This document shows, in pieces, positions 21,289 to 33,349 of a stretch of DNA of 64,000 nt. Made by a program: the position numbers and the translations under genes. Positions within the stretch are counted from its first letter, which is position 1. Every line of letters starts with the position of its first letter. The notes under the pieces are model-generated. The model saw only the letters and a list, made by a program, of their open reading frames with translations. It did no database searches and was not told where the DNA came from. The DNA lies in the NCBI GenBank assembly GCA_916700875.1, contig CAKAKS010000066.1, positions 20,017,490 through 20,081,489 of the forward strand, written 5' to 3'. This DNA is from Sebastes aleutianus. Its lineage: Eukaryota; Chordata; Actinopteri; Perciformes; Sebastidae.

Positions 21289-24200
21289 GTCAGTCCACGG
21301 GGAGTAGGCTGTGGAGTCATTATAGATCTAATGGTTGTGTTTTAGACGCTGCGCCGTGCCAATCTCATTTGAAGTGCAAAAGCCAAATGAGTGTGAAGCG
21401 TTTCATTACTCATGCTCTGTGTGTGCACGCTCCACCTCGGTTCATGCGAGGCAACAGATCAGTGGTGCAGTCACAACTTTCTAACTGACATCTGAGAAAT
21501 ATATATGCATGTGTGTGTGTGTGCACATTCACGCATGTGTGTTTTGAAGGACGTTTAAGGTGGATGCTGGACCGAATCTTTTGTTCTGCACAGTCGTGGT
21601 TCTTCTGCCTCCATGCTCGTGTCGACCGACTTTATTCCCCTAATTACTGTGATTAGAGCAAGATGAGGCCTATGTATCATAATGTTGTGTAATTAGCACT
21701 CAATTGTGAACTAACAAGGCCTCCTCAGGCATAGGTAATGGATTTTGGATAGACAAGCTGAGCTGAGGCATGACTAATGCAAGCATTGGTAGAAGTTTAA
21801 TTACAGCGTCCTCACTGGAAGGAGCTTCCTCCTCACACAAGTTGGAGAAACAAAGCATCAGTCGGGACCGTTGTGAGAGAAGTTCCTCTAATCCACATCA
21901 TTAATAACAGCAAGGTGTCTCTCAGACCATTGACTAGCTTGGGAGTTAAAGGGGATGTGTGAGATGTGCACCCAGAGCAGATAAAGGAGGCTTCTTAGCT
22001 GATGGAGACGAAACCCACCGCACTGAGAGAGGCAGCGTCGGTTTAGGCAGACAAACAGCGAGGGGGTGGGGGGGGGGGGGGAGAAAACAAGATGAAGAAA
22101 ACAGAGTGAGAGAACAATGAAGACAAGACAGAACAAGAGAGAGCTGGCAGGTAGCGGTTCTCAGGAGATTCATTAGGCTTGTCAGAAATTCTGGCTGTGA
22201 ATATGCTTGCACAGCAAGCTCCTCGGCGGGCACACACAAACACACACAAACATATACACGCCAACGCAGGTTGCCGCAGGTGTATAGAGCTCTCATCTGC
22301 TGACAGGTAGGGATGAAAGCGCGATGGGGACGGTGGGATTTGGAGTCACACTGTGCAGACAGCAGGCTGCAGTGTCTCCAAATGGCTGCTGTGGGATTTA
22401 ACATATCCTGACTGGCATTAAGTCCTGTGCTGCGTGGCACACGGCACCTCAAGTGATGAGTGAAACATTTATTTTGTGTAAATGTGAACTCAGTTTTAAA
22501 TTTCAATGAGTTTTGGGGGACCGTACACACAGCAGCCTTGTTTTCTAGTGCTGTACAACACTTGACAAACAATCTGCCCTGTGACAGCTTGACAGGCATC
22601 CCAACATGAACACCGGTTTAACTGGACAATTAGCAGTGTGAATGTACACAATATCTGTGTGCTCCTGCTTCTGCGAGAAAGAACCACTGTTGAGTTTGTC
22701 AATTTGTCCTGTTAAATAAGGCTTAAAATGCTGCTGAGTGAGTGTGTAATGAACTGATACAGTAGGTAGCGCGTTATATCAAAAGTAAGCTGCTTGAACA
22801 GGAACCAATTTGTACACAAGAGACTCTCTTCCTGTCTTCCACTGTCTGAATAAATCAATGAGTGTATTATCATTGTTTGTTTAAGGTGAAACACTTAGGA
22901 TGAAAAATGACTTAACAGATGATGAAATGACCTGAAATGTATGATGCAATCTGTGCAAGTGGAAGAGTCCTTTGTGTGTATGCGTGCATGATTGCATGCA
23001 TATGCATGTTCGTCTTGGCACAGGAGCGCTGTGTGTGTGTGTGTGTGAGTGTGTCTGGGCTTTGGGCAGTGTGTAAATCCCAGCGTTTAGAGAGAATCAC
23101 CGTCTGATTCCCCAGCTGTTCCTGCAGCCGTTTCTCTGCCTCGACAGCCTGACCGCTCACAAAGAAATGTTTACTCTACTGTACACACACACACACATGT
23201 AGACTTTCAGGCATGCAGACAAATGCACATGGAGAGCTTACTGACAATGAATAGAGGTTTTTCTTTGCAGACAAGTGTTCCAGTGAGTGAAGTGCCAGCC
23301 CCCAGATGCAGCCTCTCATCACACAGAGGACCTCAGTGGGAGACGGAGAGAAACTCCACACCAGCATCTGGAAGCTAGATGACTGTTCCATGTGTTCATG
23401 TCTCACTGGAGATCCATAAAGCCTGACCGATGCAGCCTGGGACCCATCCTGTGTGTATGTGTTTGAAACAGACAGTGAGAGAGAAAGACAGAGCCAGAGA
23501 ACCGCCTGTATGTATTCATCACTTCCAGGAAGGTATTGTATTTCATCTACACCCTACTGGCAGTATACACTACATAACATTTTATATCATTTTCGTGGCC
23601 CCTGTGTAAAGTGGCCACATAAAAATAGTCTCCCTCTCTCAAAGAGGACATTTTTTTCTCATACACTTTGACTTGGTGTGACAGTATTTATTTTCGCCTC
23701 ATTTTCAGTTCAAATGATCGGGCCGTTACACTGCATCTCTTTCTCTCTTTCCTTCCGGGGACTCAGCTGTGGGCTCGGGATCATGGGACTATGTTTCCGT
23801 GACAACCAGACATCATCATCTGATGTTGACACTAAAATAACAGACTGAATAATTTAGACGGATCCATTTTTAAACAGCATGTCAATTCACATCACCGGCC
23901 ACAGACACCCCGCTTGGCACCCTGCAGACAGGCCCACCCAGGCCGGGTGAAGGGTGAGGCGCAGCGTCCAAAACTCATTCAACAACAATAATCTGGCTGT
24001 TAGAGCTGGAAATGCCATGGAAATGAAAGTAGTTGTGTTATCTAGGTCAATGTACTCTCTTGAGATAAAAAAAAACCCTTTCAAAATGTTTTAAATGGAT
24101 ATTTTGCATCATGAAAAATGCATTGTGATATAGTTAAAAATGAATCAGAATATGGAAAGACAGAAATGGAATTTATACTAATAACATCCAGCAGCACCAT

Positions 24201-24845
24201 GTCATAAAATCTGATTTTATCTGCGGCACTGAAGGGAAAATGCTCGTTTGGTGTTTATGTCACGAGAGATGAAAGCAGTCCGGGTTAATGAAAGTAGCAC
24301 ATGGCTCCATGATCAAAGTTCAAAAGACGCCATCCATCAGGACTCATTTTCACGTCTGATTTTCTCATTTAACTCCGTTTAAAAAGAGACTGCAGAAATT
24401 AGCATTGATGGCTGACCATTTATCAGCATGAATTATTGGTGAAGTCTGATAATAAGAAGGTCTAATTAATTGAGACAGATTTGTAATGCATGTTTTATCA
24501 AGGAGTAAAATCTGGGCCAAATGAGAGTTTAACAGCTGGGGTCAACCGCAGATTTAGTTCTATTTCATGTATTTATAAAACATGCTTAATTTGCACTTTT
24601 TTTCCACTGTTTCACCTCATGTATTATTACTTATTATTATTCCAGCTGAAATGACAAGCTAACACTAACAGCACACACTCCCTCCTTTCATCTCCCCCAG
24701 GTTTCTTAAAAGCTTCAACATTTTAAGAGGATCTTTTCTGTGTTTTATGACAAGCTCGAGGAAAAACATGAGCTCAGGGCTGCAATTCATACATCTGCAC
24801 AAATAAAAAAAGAAGACACAAAGTAAAAACAGACACGTACACACG

Positions 24846-24848
<3 letters not shown>

Positions 24849-24885
<37 letters not shown>
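24849..24885. repeat. (CA)n microsatellite
   Basis: Uninterrupted CA repeat of about 37 bp. Confidence 0.95.
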
Positions 24886-24888
<3 letters not shown>

Positions 24889-27025
24889 CCTACTGATGGC
24901 TTATTCAGATGGGCTGAGAATCAAATATTTGCACACATGAATTATCCTGCTTTCCTCAATGTCTGTGTAGAGAAATATTCAGACATCATTGTGTCTGCAC
25001 GTGTGTGTGCGTGTGTGTGTGTGTGTGTGTATGTGTGTGTGTGTGACTGCTCTCTCGTTATTTTACAAGCTCAGACACACACGCCCAATCACCAGAGGGC
25101 TAAACGGAATAAAGGAAGCAGAGGAGGTAAAGGGCCTCGCAGGTGTCTGTGTCTCTTTGTCTCTGTCTCACTCACTTTGTCTCATTTGAATAATGTCTCA
25201 TTACCCTCTCTGCCTCTCTCTCTTCTTCTGCCTTCACGCAGTTGTTGAGCAAATTTTAAGCATTTTTTTACAATCATAAAAACTAAAATACTGTACATAT
25301 CAGTAAAAGCAGGGCCATGTCTTGAAAGCAAGGTTACAAATTGAAAGTTTAGTCAGACCCGTACACAGGGTTGTATACTCGTACTGAGAAAAACACTCTT
25401 TAATATTTGATTCACATTGCATCTGTGCCAAAAACTGCAGTAAGTAAATACTAAATAAATATTCTTCCTGACGACAGAGCTGCTCCAATAAACACAGTGG
25501 AAAGAGTCTTTATGCAGCGTCTTTATGTCCATGTCCAGTTAAGAGAATTTGAACTGAAATTTCCTGCTTCAATTCTACATTTCTAATTCAGAGGATGATC
25601 ATAATTTGCATAAAAATACCTTCCAGCTCTTTCTTTTTCCTTTTTTTACCTCTGACACCATATTTTGAATTTGACCTTATTTTGTGTTCTGGGATTTTGG
25701 GAGAAGAATCCTCCAGACGCACCCTGTCATCCCTTCACACACACACACACACACATACACACACACACACACACACACCCTCCTCCCACCCCACCAACCT
25801 TCAGGCGGTGCACCTGGGTACAACTCTTTACACACAGACACACATACACAAAACGTGAGCACATTCCCCAACACATACATATGCAAAAGGACAAAAACAC
25901 ACAAATGCACGCTCACACAGACACACAAACTGTGTCTAGTCTCCAACAGCCAATCAGATTGTGTATCAAACCTGGTGTTTGTGCAGAATTTATCTCCTAA
26001 CAGCCGTCGTCAGGAGGTCTCCCATTAGGTCTTATAGCACGACCACCTGGGAAATGACACACACATACACACACACAGTGTGAAAACCACTGAGAGACAC
26101 GCAGCAGGATTGATCTTCCTCAATGGTATTGATTAGTCTACCCCCAACTCAGACCAAAAGATACCAGCTGTGTCAAGCCATTTGCCTCCCGAAGCGCTCC
26201 CTCTCCTGCATGGAAGATGAAAGTAATGACGCTGCGAGCATCTTCTCTCAGACAAATTCTGCTGGCTGCAAAAGGGCAGGAAGTCCACGGGGAAACAGTT
26301 ACCGCAGATGAGGTCGCTCCAAGCCATTTGTTTTAACCCCTGCCCTGGTCCTACTGAATGTGCGTGTGTGTGTGTATGCTGTATGTGTGTGTGATATACT
26401 ACTCTTTGGGCTTATATCTCACAACTGTGTGTCTCGTGTGTTAATCTTTCTGTAACTTTGCATGCGGCGTGTACACACTCACACAAAGACACACAGGCAC
26501 ACACTCAAATGCAGAGCTGGGAGAAACATGAAGGGGATTCTATTCAAATTATAGTTTCACTGTATTACATTCTCAGAGGAGAGGACACTTATTTTACATT
26601 TCCTAAAAAAAGCATGAATACATTTCTTTTCCAAAGCTGATGAGATGATAATATCATGATGTACGATTTACAAGCTTAGTAAAGTTTAATGAGCTGCTCT
26701 ATTTCAGTTGTTACTTCCAGTTATTCCCTACTTTTATCACTATTCTGTCCAAAATGAAAAGACTAGAGAGTCGTACAGAGTGAAATGTAAAGAGTAAAAT
26801 CCATTGCTATTTCTTTCAAAACCACAATTACTATCTGTATTATTTTCTCATGAAAATACAGTGTTGTATTACTGCCAAAACACTTGTGAATCATATCACT
26901 AGTAAAAACAGCTGGAGGAGCCCAAATTGTCTTATTGTCAATTTTGAGTTTTGCATTGCATTTTTCATATTTTTAAAAAAACAGCATCGTCTCTGACAGA
27001 AAATACAAGTTTGTGCACGTAGAAT

Positions 27026-27260
27026 AAGTGTTGGGCAGTTAATAAGGTGTTACAGTGATTTTATTACTTTTTTCAGTAACAAGTAATATAGTAAGGGATT
27101 ACAATTTGAAATACATCAATTGCATTACAGTTGCATATCCTAGTAACGCTAACGTTTGAAAAACCAACAAGGACGTTTTAAAACACTTACCATTTTACTG
27201 AAAGCATTTTTAGAATTCCCCAAAAACTCTTCTAACCATCTGCTGAATGATAAAAAAACA
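27026..27260. mobile_element. Transposon-like repeat fragment (TAAGTGTTGGGC start)
   Basis: TAAGTGTTGGGCAGTTAATA followed by ACAAGTAATATAGTAAGGGA resembles a dispersed teleost repeat recalled from other fish; the right end is not found. Confidence 0.45.
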
Positions 27261-28671
27261 GATTTTCAACCCATTTCCTATAAGCTGCACCTTGAGACAA
27301 AGATGGCAGCCCGCCAGCTACCTGGATGTAAAACAGAGTATTTCTACATGTGTTAAATACAGAATATGTGACCTGTGGGTGTGGAGGATTTGGAGTTAAA
27401 GGTGCCTTTGATGGAACTGGGTTGGGTGATGAAGTAAGGTCATATAATCACACAACAGGATAAGTTTTCTTGTCTTGAAAAAAAGAAAGTTTCCTGTAAC
27501 TTCTAGCAGCACAATTTGCTTTCCCTTATATCCCTGCCTATTAAATATTCATTTTACTGAAATACTTTAAATAACCCCATGTGGCGGAACTAAACAGCAA
27601 AAAGCTAAAGCCAGAATCCAGGATATGTCGGGTGGATATACTGCAGGATAGTATAAGAACCTCTGTGAAGCTCAGGCTCCTGAGAACCAACTTCAGTTTA
27701 GGGAGAAACTGCACATAAACATATCAATTTCAGAAGGGAGCAGGTTCAGTAAATCACATGTGGCCTTGTGTGTAGACTAGATGAGCACACATGACAAACC
27801 TGAAGCCCATCGATCACGTCATTCGTTGAAAATGTGAGGAAAGTAATAGATATGACAAACTAACAGGAGCAATATCAACGTGATTCGTCAAGTGTCTTGA
27901 ATTGTCTGGTGTATTAGAAGTTTATGAAGTTGCACATTTTCAACATGTGAAATTTAGATGTTTTTGCTGTGCAGGTGCGGCATCCTGCCTGGCACCTCAG
28001 CTCATCAAACATCCACCTGATGTCTCTCTCCTACTCTCTCTCTCTCTCTCCTTCTCTCCCCCCATTTTCCCCTCTTTGCCCTCTCTGTATTTTTGACAAG
28101 CTGGCACACTCAAAGGGCATTGTCAAAACGTCAAGCTTTATAAAATATAGATATAGGAAGAGATGTAGCCTACAGAGGCCGAGGAAAAGGGGGAAGAAGA
28201 TGAATGAAGGGAATGTGTGAGAAGTAAAAAAAAAAAAAAAAAAGAAGAGGGAAGACAGAGTGAGAGAGTGAGAAAATAGATATGAGCTCTCTGTGGTAAA
28301 AGACAATAAAGTGTGAAAGGTTTTTCCTTTGTTTGATGTCCTCCCCTCGGGGGCTTTGTGACAGAGACCGCTGCACAGCCCCAGTTAAAAGAGGAAAAAT
28401 GACAGGAGCCATTTCTCTCTTTTTCTCTCTCTGGCCCTTCAGGATGAGAGTTGTCGGAGTATGTGTGTGTGTCAGAGAGTGAAAGAGAGAGAAAAAGAAG
28501 GAGAGTATGAGACAGACAGAGAAAGCCGGAGAGAGGGAGAGGGAGCCCTTGGGGTCTAATAAATCAGGCCTGCATTGAGCGGGAGGGTCCTGGAGGATCT
28601 TGCGTGGGAAGACAGGTGTCCATAGCATTCTGGGGCAGAGGTTATGGTCAGACACATCAGTCATCTCAAAC

Positions 28672-28672
<1 letters not shown>

Positions 28673-28713
<41 letters not shown>
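28673..28713. repeat. (CA)n microsatellite
   Basis: Perfect CA repeat of about 41 bp. Confidence 0.96.
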
Positions 28714-28715
<2 letters not shown>

Positions 28716-29370
28716 CAGGGCTGAAATTACCCAGAGACAAAACCCCATTTCCTCCTTGTGTACCTCATTACCATGTCACAGCCCTCTGCTTCATATTTGG
28801 TTTCATTTTAAATGTGAAATACTGCTGTGATCAAATAATGAGAAGGAACGGCAACGCGAGCCGCTTTTGTAAACAGTTTACCATTGATTATTCCGCCGCT
28901 TATTGTGTTTCATTGTGTTTTCCTTTCAGTTTATAAAAAGAAAAAAAAAAAAGAAGCGAGGCAGGCACCTTGGCGCACACAGTGGCAGTAGGCTCCTCAA
29001 CAACATTAGCATAATAATAATTCACAGGCTGGAGTTATGGAAATGAAATAAAGTAGTGTTCTTTTATTCTGCAGCACGCAGCGGTATGCCGCTAAGACAT
29101 CCAGTTATTATACATGACAAATATGAATTAAAGACACGAGTTTGAGCTGGAATGAAGGTCTGTGTGAACGTGGAGGGAATCCGCACCTCTCTGCTGATTG
29201 TGTGGGAGAACGAATGTGTGAGTGTAAGAGGTGTGTATGTATGTATATGCATATGTGAGAAAATTTGTGTTTGTAATAAACACAGGAGGTCCTGAGAAAA
29301 TGGGAATTATATATTTGTTTCTGGGATAAAAGCAGAGCAGTCAACTCTCATCATCTGTTCGAGTCATTTC

Positions 29371-29371
<1 letters not shown>

Positions 29372-29424
<53 letters not shown>
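29372..29424. repeat. (TG)n microsatellite
   Basis: Perfect TG repeat of about 53 bp. Confidence 0.96.
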
Positions 29425-29426
<2 letters not shown>

Positions 29427-30712
29427 TGTAAGTGTGCGTAAGTGTGTGTGAATGCATCAGGGTCACGGATAGGGGAATGTTGCGTGCCTCTCTTCTCTGT
29501 CCTCCTTTCTACCCTTACAGATTTAGAAAAATGAAACTCTTTCTTGCCGCAGATACACACAAACTGTACAAACACACACACACACACACAAATACACACA
29601 CGTGCACACATGCAGACAGTCAAAGAGTGAAGGGTCCCACAGAGTTCATAAGCTAGTGAATAATAAAAGCTGCACACTGGACCTGGCTGTCTGTCTGCTG
29701 TAAAAATGGCCTGTCTGTGACATGAATATGTTTTTTGCTGAGTGTGTGCGTGTGTCCGTGCACATGCAGATGTGTGTGTGTGTGTGTGTGTGCTCTCTAT
29801 GGTAACTAGATGAATTATTCACTGTTTACTGATGAGGAAGCATTTAGGCTCCCAGGAGTGGTGCTCAGAAGCAGGCCTCACCTCTCTCCTCTTGCCCTCT
29901 CTCTCTCCATCTTTAGCGTTCTCTCCTCCTCCTTCCCTCTTTCCCACTCTCCCCCCCATCACACTTTCATCATCCCTCTCCATTACCGGAGCCGTCAGTT
30001 CTAACATCACGCCTTTGTGGGATAACGGCGCAGTTTCGAGAAACACGCTAGTTAAAGTGTTTCCTCGCCTTTAGCTCCAGATCTCTGCCTGTCTGATCCC
30101 GCTGACCTAGTTGAGAATCGACGTTCTGATGGTAAAATCTCTGTTGTGTGTTAGAACACAGTAGGAATCCATTTGCATGCATTAAGTAGACGGATGGGAT
30201 TCGGCTCGTTCTCTTTGGGGCTGCCTTCGCTGAATTAGCATCACTTCACTGACTAGACTCAGACGTACAGATATACTCACACAAGTAAGCACAAATCACT
30301 GGAAGCCAAGTTTAATCTTTCTCTTACACACCCAGGATACACACACACACACACACACACAATCACATTGGCTAGAACACAGTTAATACACCCACTAATC
30401 AAGCTCCTATTACCAGGAGGAGGCTTTCACACATGGGGACCAAACTCCCTTCATCTAATTGGTCCGTTGAGAAAATTGCTAAGCTGTTCACATCTGCAGG
30501 GATACATACACACATATATACGCACATACACACACATGTATGATACACACACATGCGGTCACTCTGAGCCAATCAGTGCAGAGCTCCTTGGGCAATGTGC
30601 ACAGTTCCATCCTTTCCTTTATCCATCCCTTATCCCCTGGTTCATCCCTCGCTTTCAGCTCCATCGGTCCCATTACCACAGCCAGGGACCCCAATCCCTG
30701 GAACAGAAATCC

Positions 30713-30758
<46 letters not shown>

Positions 30759-31114
30759 TACAGCGCACTTAACCACAGCCCAGTTTCCACCATAACAAAA
30801 CCAAGGGTCCAAGCTTTTTCAGCCTATCTTTCCTTGTGTTGTTTGTGGTGTTTTTGTACATGTGTGTGTGTCTGTGTGTGCTTGGAGTTGGGTGGTTTCC
30901 CATCCGGAGCAGCCGTTGTGCTGCTTATTAAACAAAGCCTGTCTAAAGCTGTCCTAATCCTTTCCCATAGCTATCCCTGACTACACATTTATACACACAC
31001 ACACACACATGCACAGATTTCTGCGCAGTTACTGAAGTCCAGCGTTCAGCAACACATTCTGTCCTCCGTCAACCCCGGCAGACCGAGAGAGAGAGAGAGA
31101 GCTATACACACATT

Positions 31115-31151
<37 letters not shown>

Positions 31152-32045
31152 GCACATAGTTTCTTTAGGGTCTGGCGGCTAGTCGCCCATCTGGGACTGG
31201 AGATAACCCTCGCTACCCACTAGTGTACGCAGCAGTGTGTGTGTGTGTGTGAGAGTGGGATTATGTGCTTCAGAACCCCCTGCACCCAGTAGCACCAAAC
31301 CAGCACCCAAAGCCTCAAAAACGCTGCATCAGCTAGTAAATGTGGGGTTTCTGAAGCATAAATTCATCTCTTAATGAAGGTAAAAGAAACCTGCAGACTT
31401 CTCTTGGCTTTATTTCTAAAATAATAAGGCACAAATTACAGTGCTGATAGACAGGGCTAGATGAAGAACCGCCTTTGGACTCACAACACAAGCGTGAGTC
31501 CATCAAATACTTCAGCTCATTTCAGCTGCGTCTAATAGTTTTAGAGGATTGGCCTACTGAAAATCTTGGCTGGTAAACCAAACACCAAAATAACTCTATC
31601 AGTCTTTTTAATTTGTGTGAATCTAAGGCCTAAGTCCTTGTCCTTCTTCGTTTTTTTTTGTAAATGTAGCTTTTTCTATGTGATTTGGCCTTTCGTCCGC
31701 ACCCAAGCGGTGTTTTCACTAATGACGCGACATGTCGTGCAACGGCGGCATAAATACATCCATGAACGGCAGTCAAATAACCTAAAATAAAACTTTTTTA
31801 TGCTTTTACACATAAATGTAAAAGGCTTTCATCCAGGAGACCGCCGTTTGTCCCAAGCGTTTCACTTTCATGTTACAATCAGCTGTTTGTTCGTGTCTCG
31901 TGTTCACAACGTTCAGTTTCATTTTCACTTTACAAACGTAGTAGTTTTAAGCGGCAGTATGTGACGAGTTGGAATGAGAACGGTGTTTTTGCGTTTTCAT
32001 CTGGATGGAGATTTTTTTTAAACTGTGCTTGTGTGGACGGGATTT

Positions 32046-32247
32046 TTTTTTTTTTTTTTAAAGTTATTTTTTTGGGGGCATTTTCCATTTTTATTGAAAG
32101 GACAGTGGATAGAGTCTTGGAAAGGGGGGAGAGAGAGAGTGGATGCGGAAAGGGCCACAGGCCGGATTCGAACCCGGGCCGCCGCGGTCAGGACCAAGCC
32201 TTGTTACATGGGCGCCCGCTCTACCAAATGAGCTAACCCAGACGCCC
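32046..32247 (-). mobile_element. tRNA-derived SINE, copy 1
   Basis: Minus-strand head with A box (TAGCTCATTTGG) and B box (GGTTCGAATCC), a CT-rich body and a poly(A) tail (T run at 32042-32060). Target duplication TGGACGGGATTT at 32034-32045 and 32248-32259. Confidence 0.88.
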
Positions 32248-33106
32248 TGGACGGGATTTGTTTTGAGAACAAATGAGAAAAAACGATGCTTACAAAATAC
32301 CTGTGTACATGTGGACAAGGCCTAAGTCTGGTAGTCTTGAGTAAGGGAATTTATACAATATAGGATACAAGAATAGTGTATTTAAGCAAACTGTGAAATA
32401 CATCTGAGTCCCCTAATACTGTAGGTGTAGATGATTACTGATTCTACTATATATAACCATGAAAGATGCCCACGTTATTATTAACACCAAGCTGCACGGT
32501 AGTGACTCTCAGTTTTGCACATTTGTGGGTCTGATGCTGATCTAGTTCATGACGAGTGATTGAGGATTGATTTGTTTTTAACTTTGGCTTGTGTAAGTTT
32601 CTGAAATGGATTATTTTACGCAGTGATGTGTAAAACTTCTCACATATATTACAGAGACTGGATGAATTTGTGGGTAATTCAATCACAAATTCCTGTGGGA
32701 CTGACTCAATAGACAATTATGGGCTTAATACTCTGCAATGCCGGCCCACTTCACAGAAAAAAATCATCTTTATTTTATTCATATCGTTTCACCTTGAAAG
32801 AGTGCAGAATCTGTGGACTGCCTGACGCCTGATAAGCAAGTCATATCTGACGTTACGTATAGCTGTATTTACTTTACCGTCAGCTGATGTGTGTGTGCGT
32901 AAGTCTGCGAATGCATGTGTGTAATGAGGCTTGTGTGTTTGTGGCTCTGGTCACTAAATGTGTGAATGAGACTGGAAGTGTGTCCACATCTCTGTTTGTC
33001 CAAAGCTGTTTGCTATGATATTTCCAGCTCTGGTTTGTGTGAGGACAGCACACGGTGACTTTGGTGATAATTGAAGCACATACAGTATACCCTCCACCCC
33101 CCATAG

Positions 33107-33110
<4 letters not shown>

Positions 33111-33158
<48 letters not shown>

Positions 33159-33166
33159 GTGTGTGG
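33111..33166. repeat. (TG)n microsatellite
   Basis: TG repeat with one GCG interruption. Confidence 0.95.
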
Positions 33167-33271
33167 GCAAAGGCAACATTGACCAATAGAGATAATTACC
33201 TCAAAATGCATCTGCACTCTTAAGTCATCACTTATGGAGATTACATCCTCCGACTAGTTTCATGCGTTAAT

Positions 33272-33272
<1 letters not shown>

Positions 33273-33347
<75 letters not shown>
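33273..33347. repeat. (CA)n microsatellite, about 75 bp
   Basis: CA repeat with a single CG interruption, only about 110 bp from the preceding TG tract and of opposite strand phase. Confidence 0.96.

Positions 33348-33349
<2 letters not shown>

Larger units (their letters stand above)
19200..24840. other. Intergenic, no gene
   Basis: Microsatellites at 19469-19497, 20098-20170 (CA then GA), 21213-21288 (TG) and short ones at 23032-23047. An AT-rich possible repeat lies at 20345-21035. Non-repetitive candidate regulatory blocks lie at 21640-21800 and 24340-24620. No supported exon. Confidence 0.55.
24890..32030. other. Intergenic, no gene
   Basis: Microsatellites at 25738-25778, 28673-28713, 29372-29424, 30715-30755 and 31115-31149, a poly(A) run at 28226-28243 and one repeat fragment at 27026-27260. 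The His/Thr or Cys/Val-rich open frames here arise from the CA/TG tracts. No exon supported. Confidence 0.6.

Noticed and set aside
25665..26028. His/Thr-rich open frames
   Set aside because: Produced by CA repeats; the same applies to Cys/Val-rich frames at (TG)n tracts throughout.
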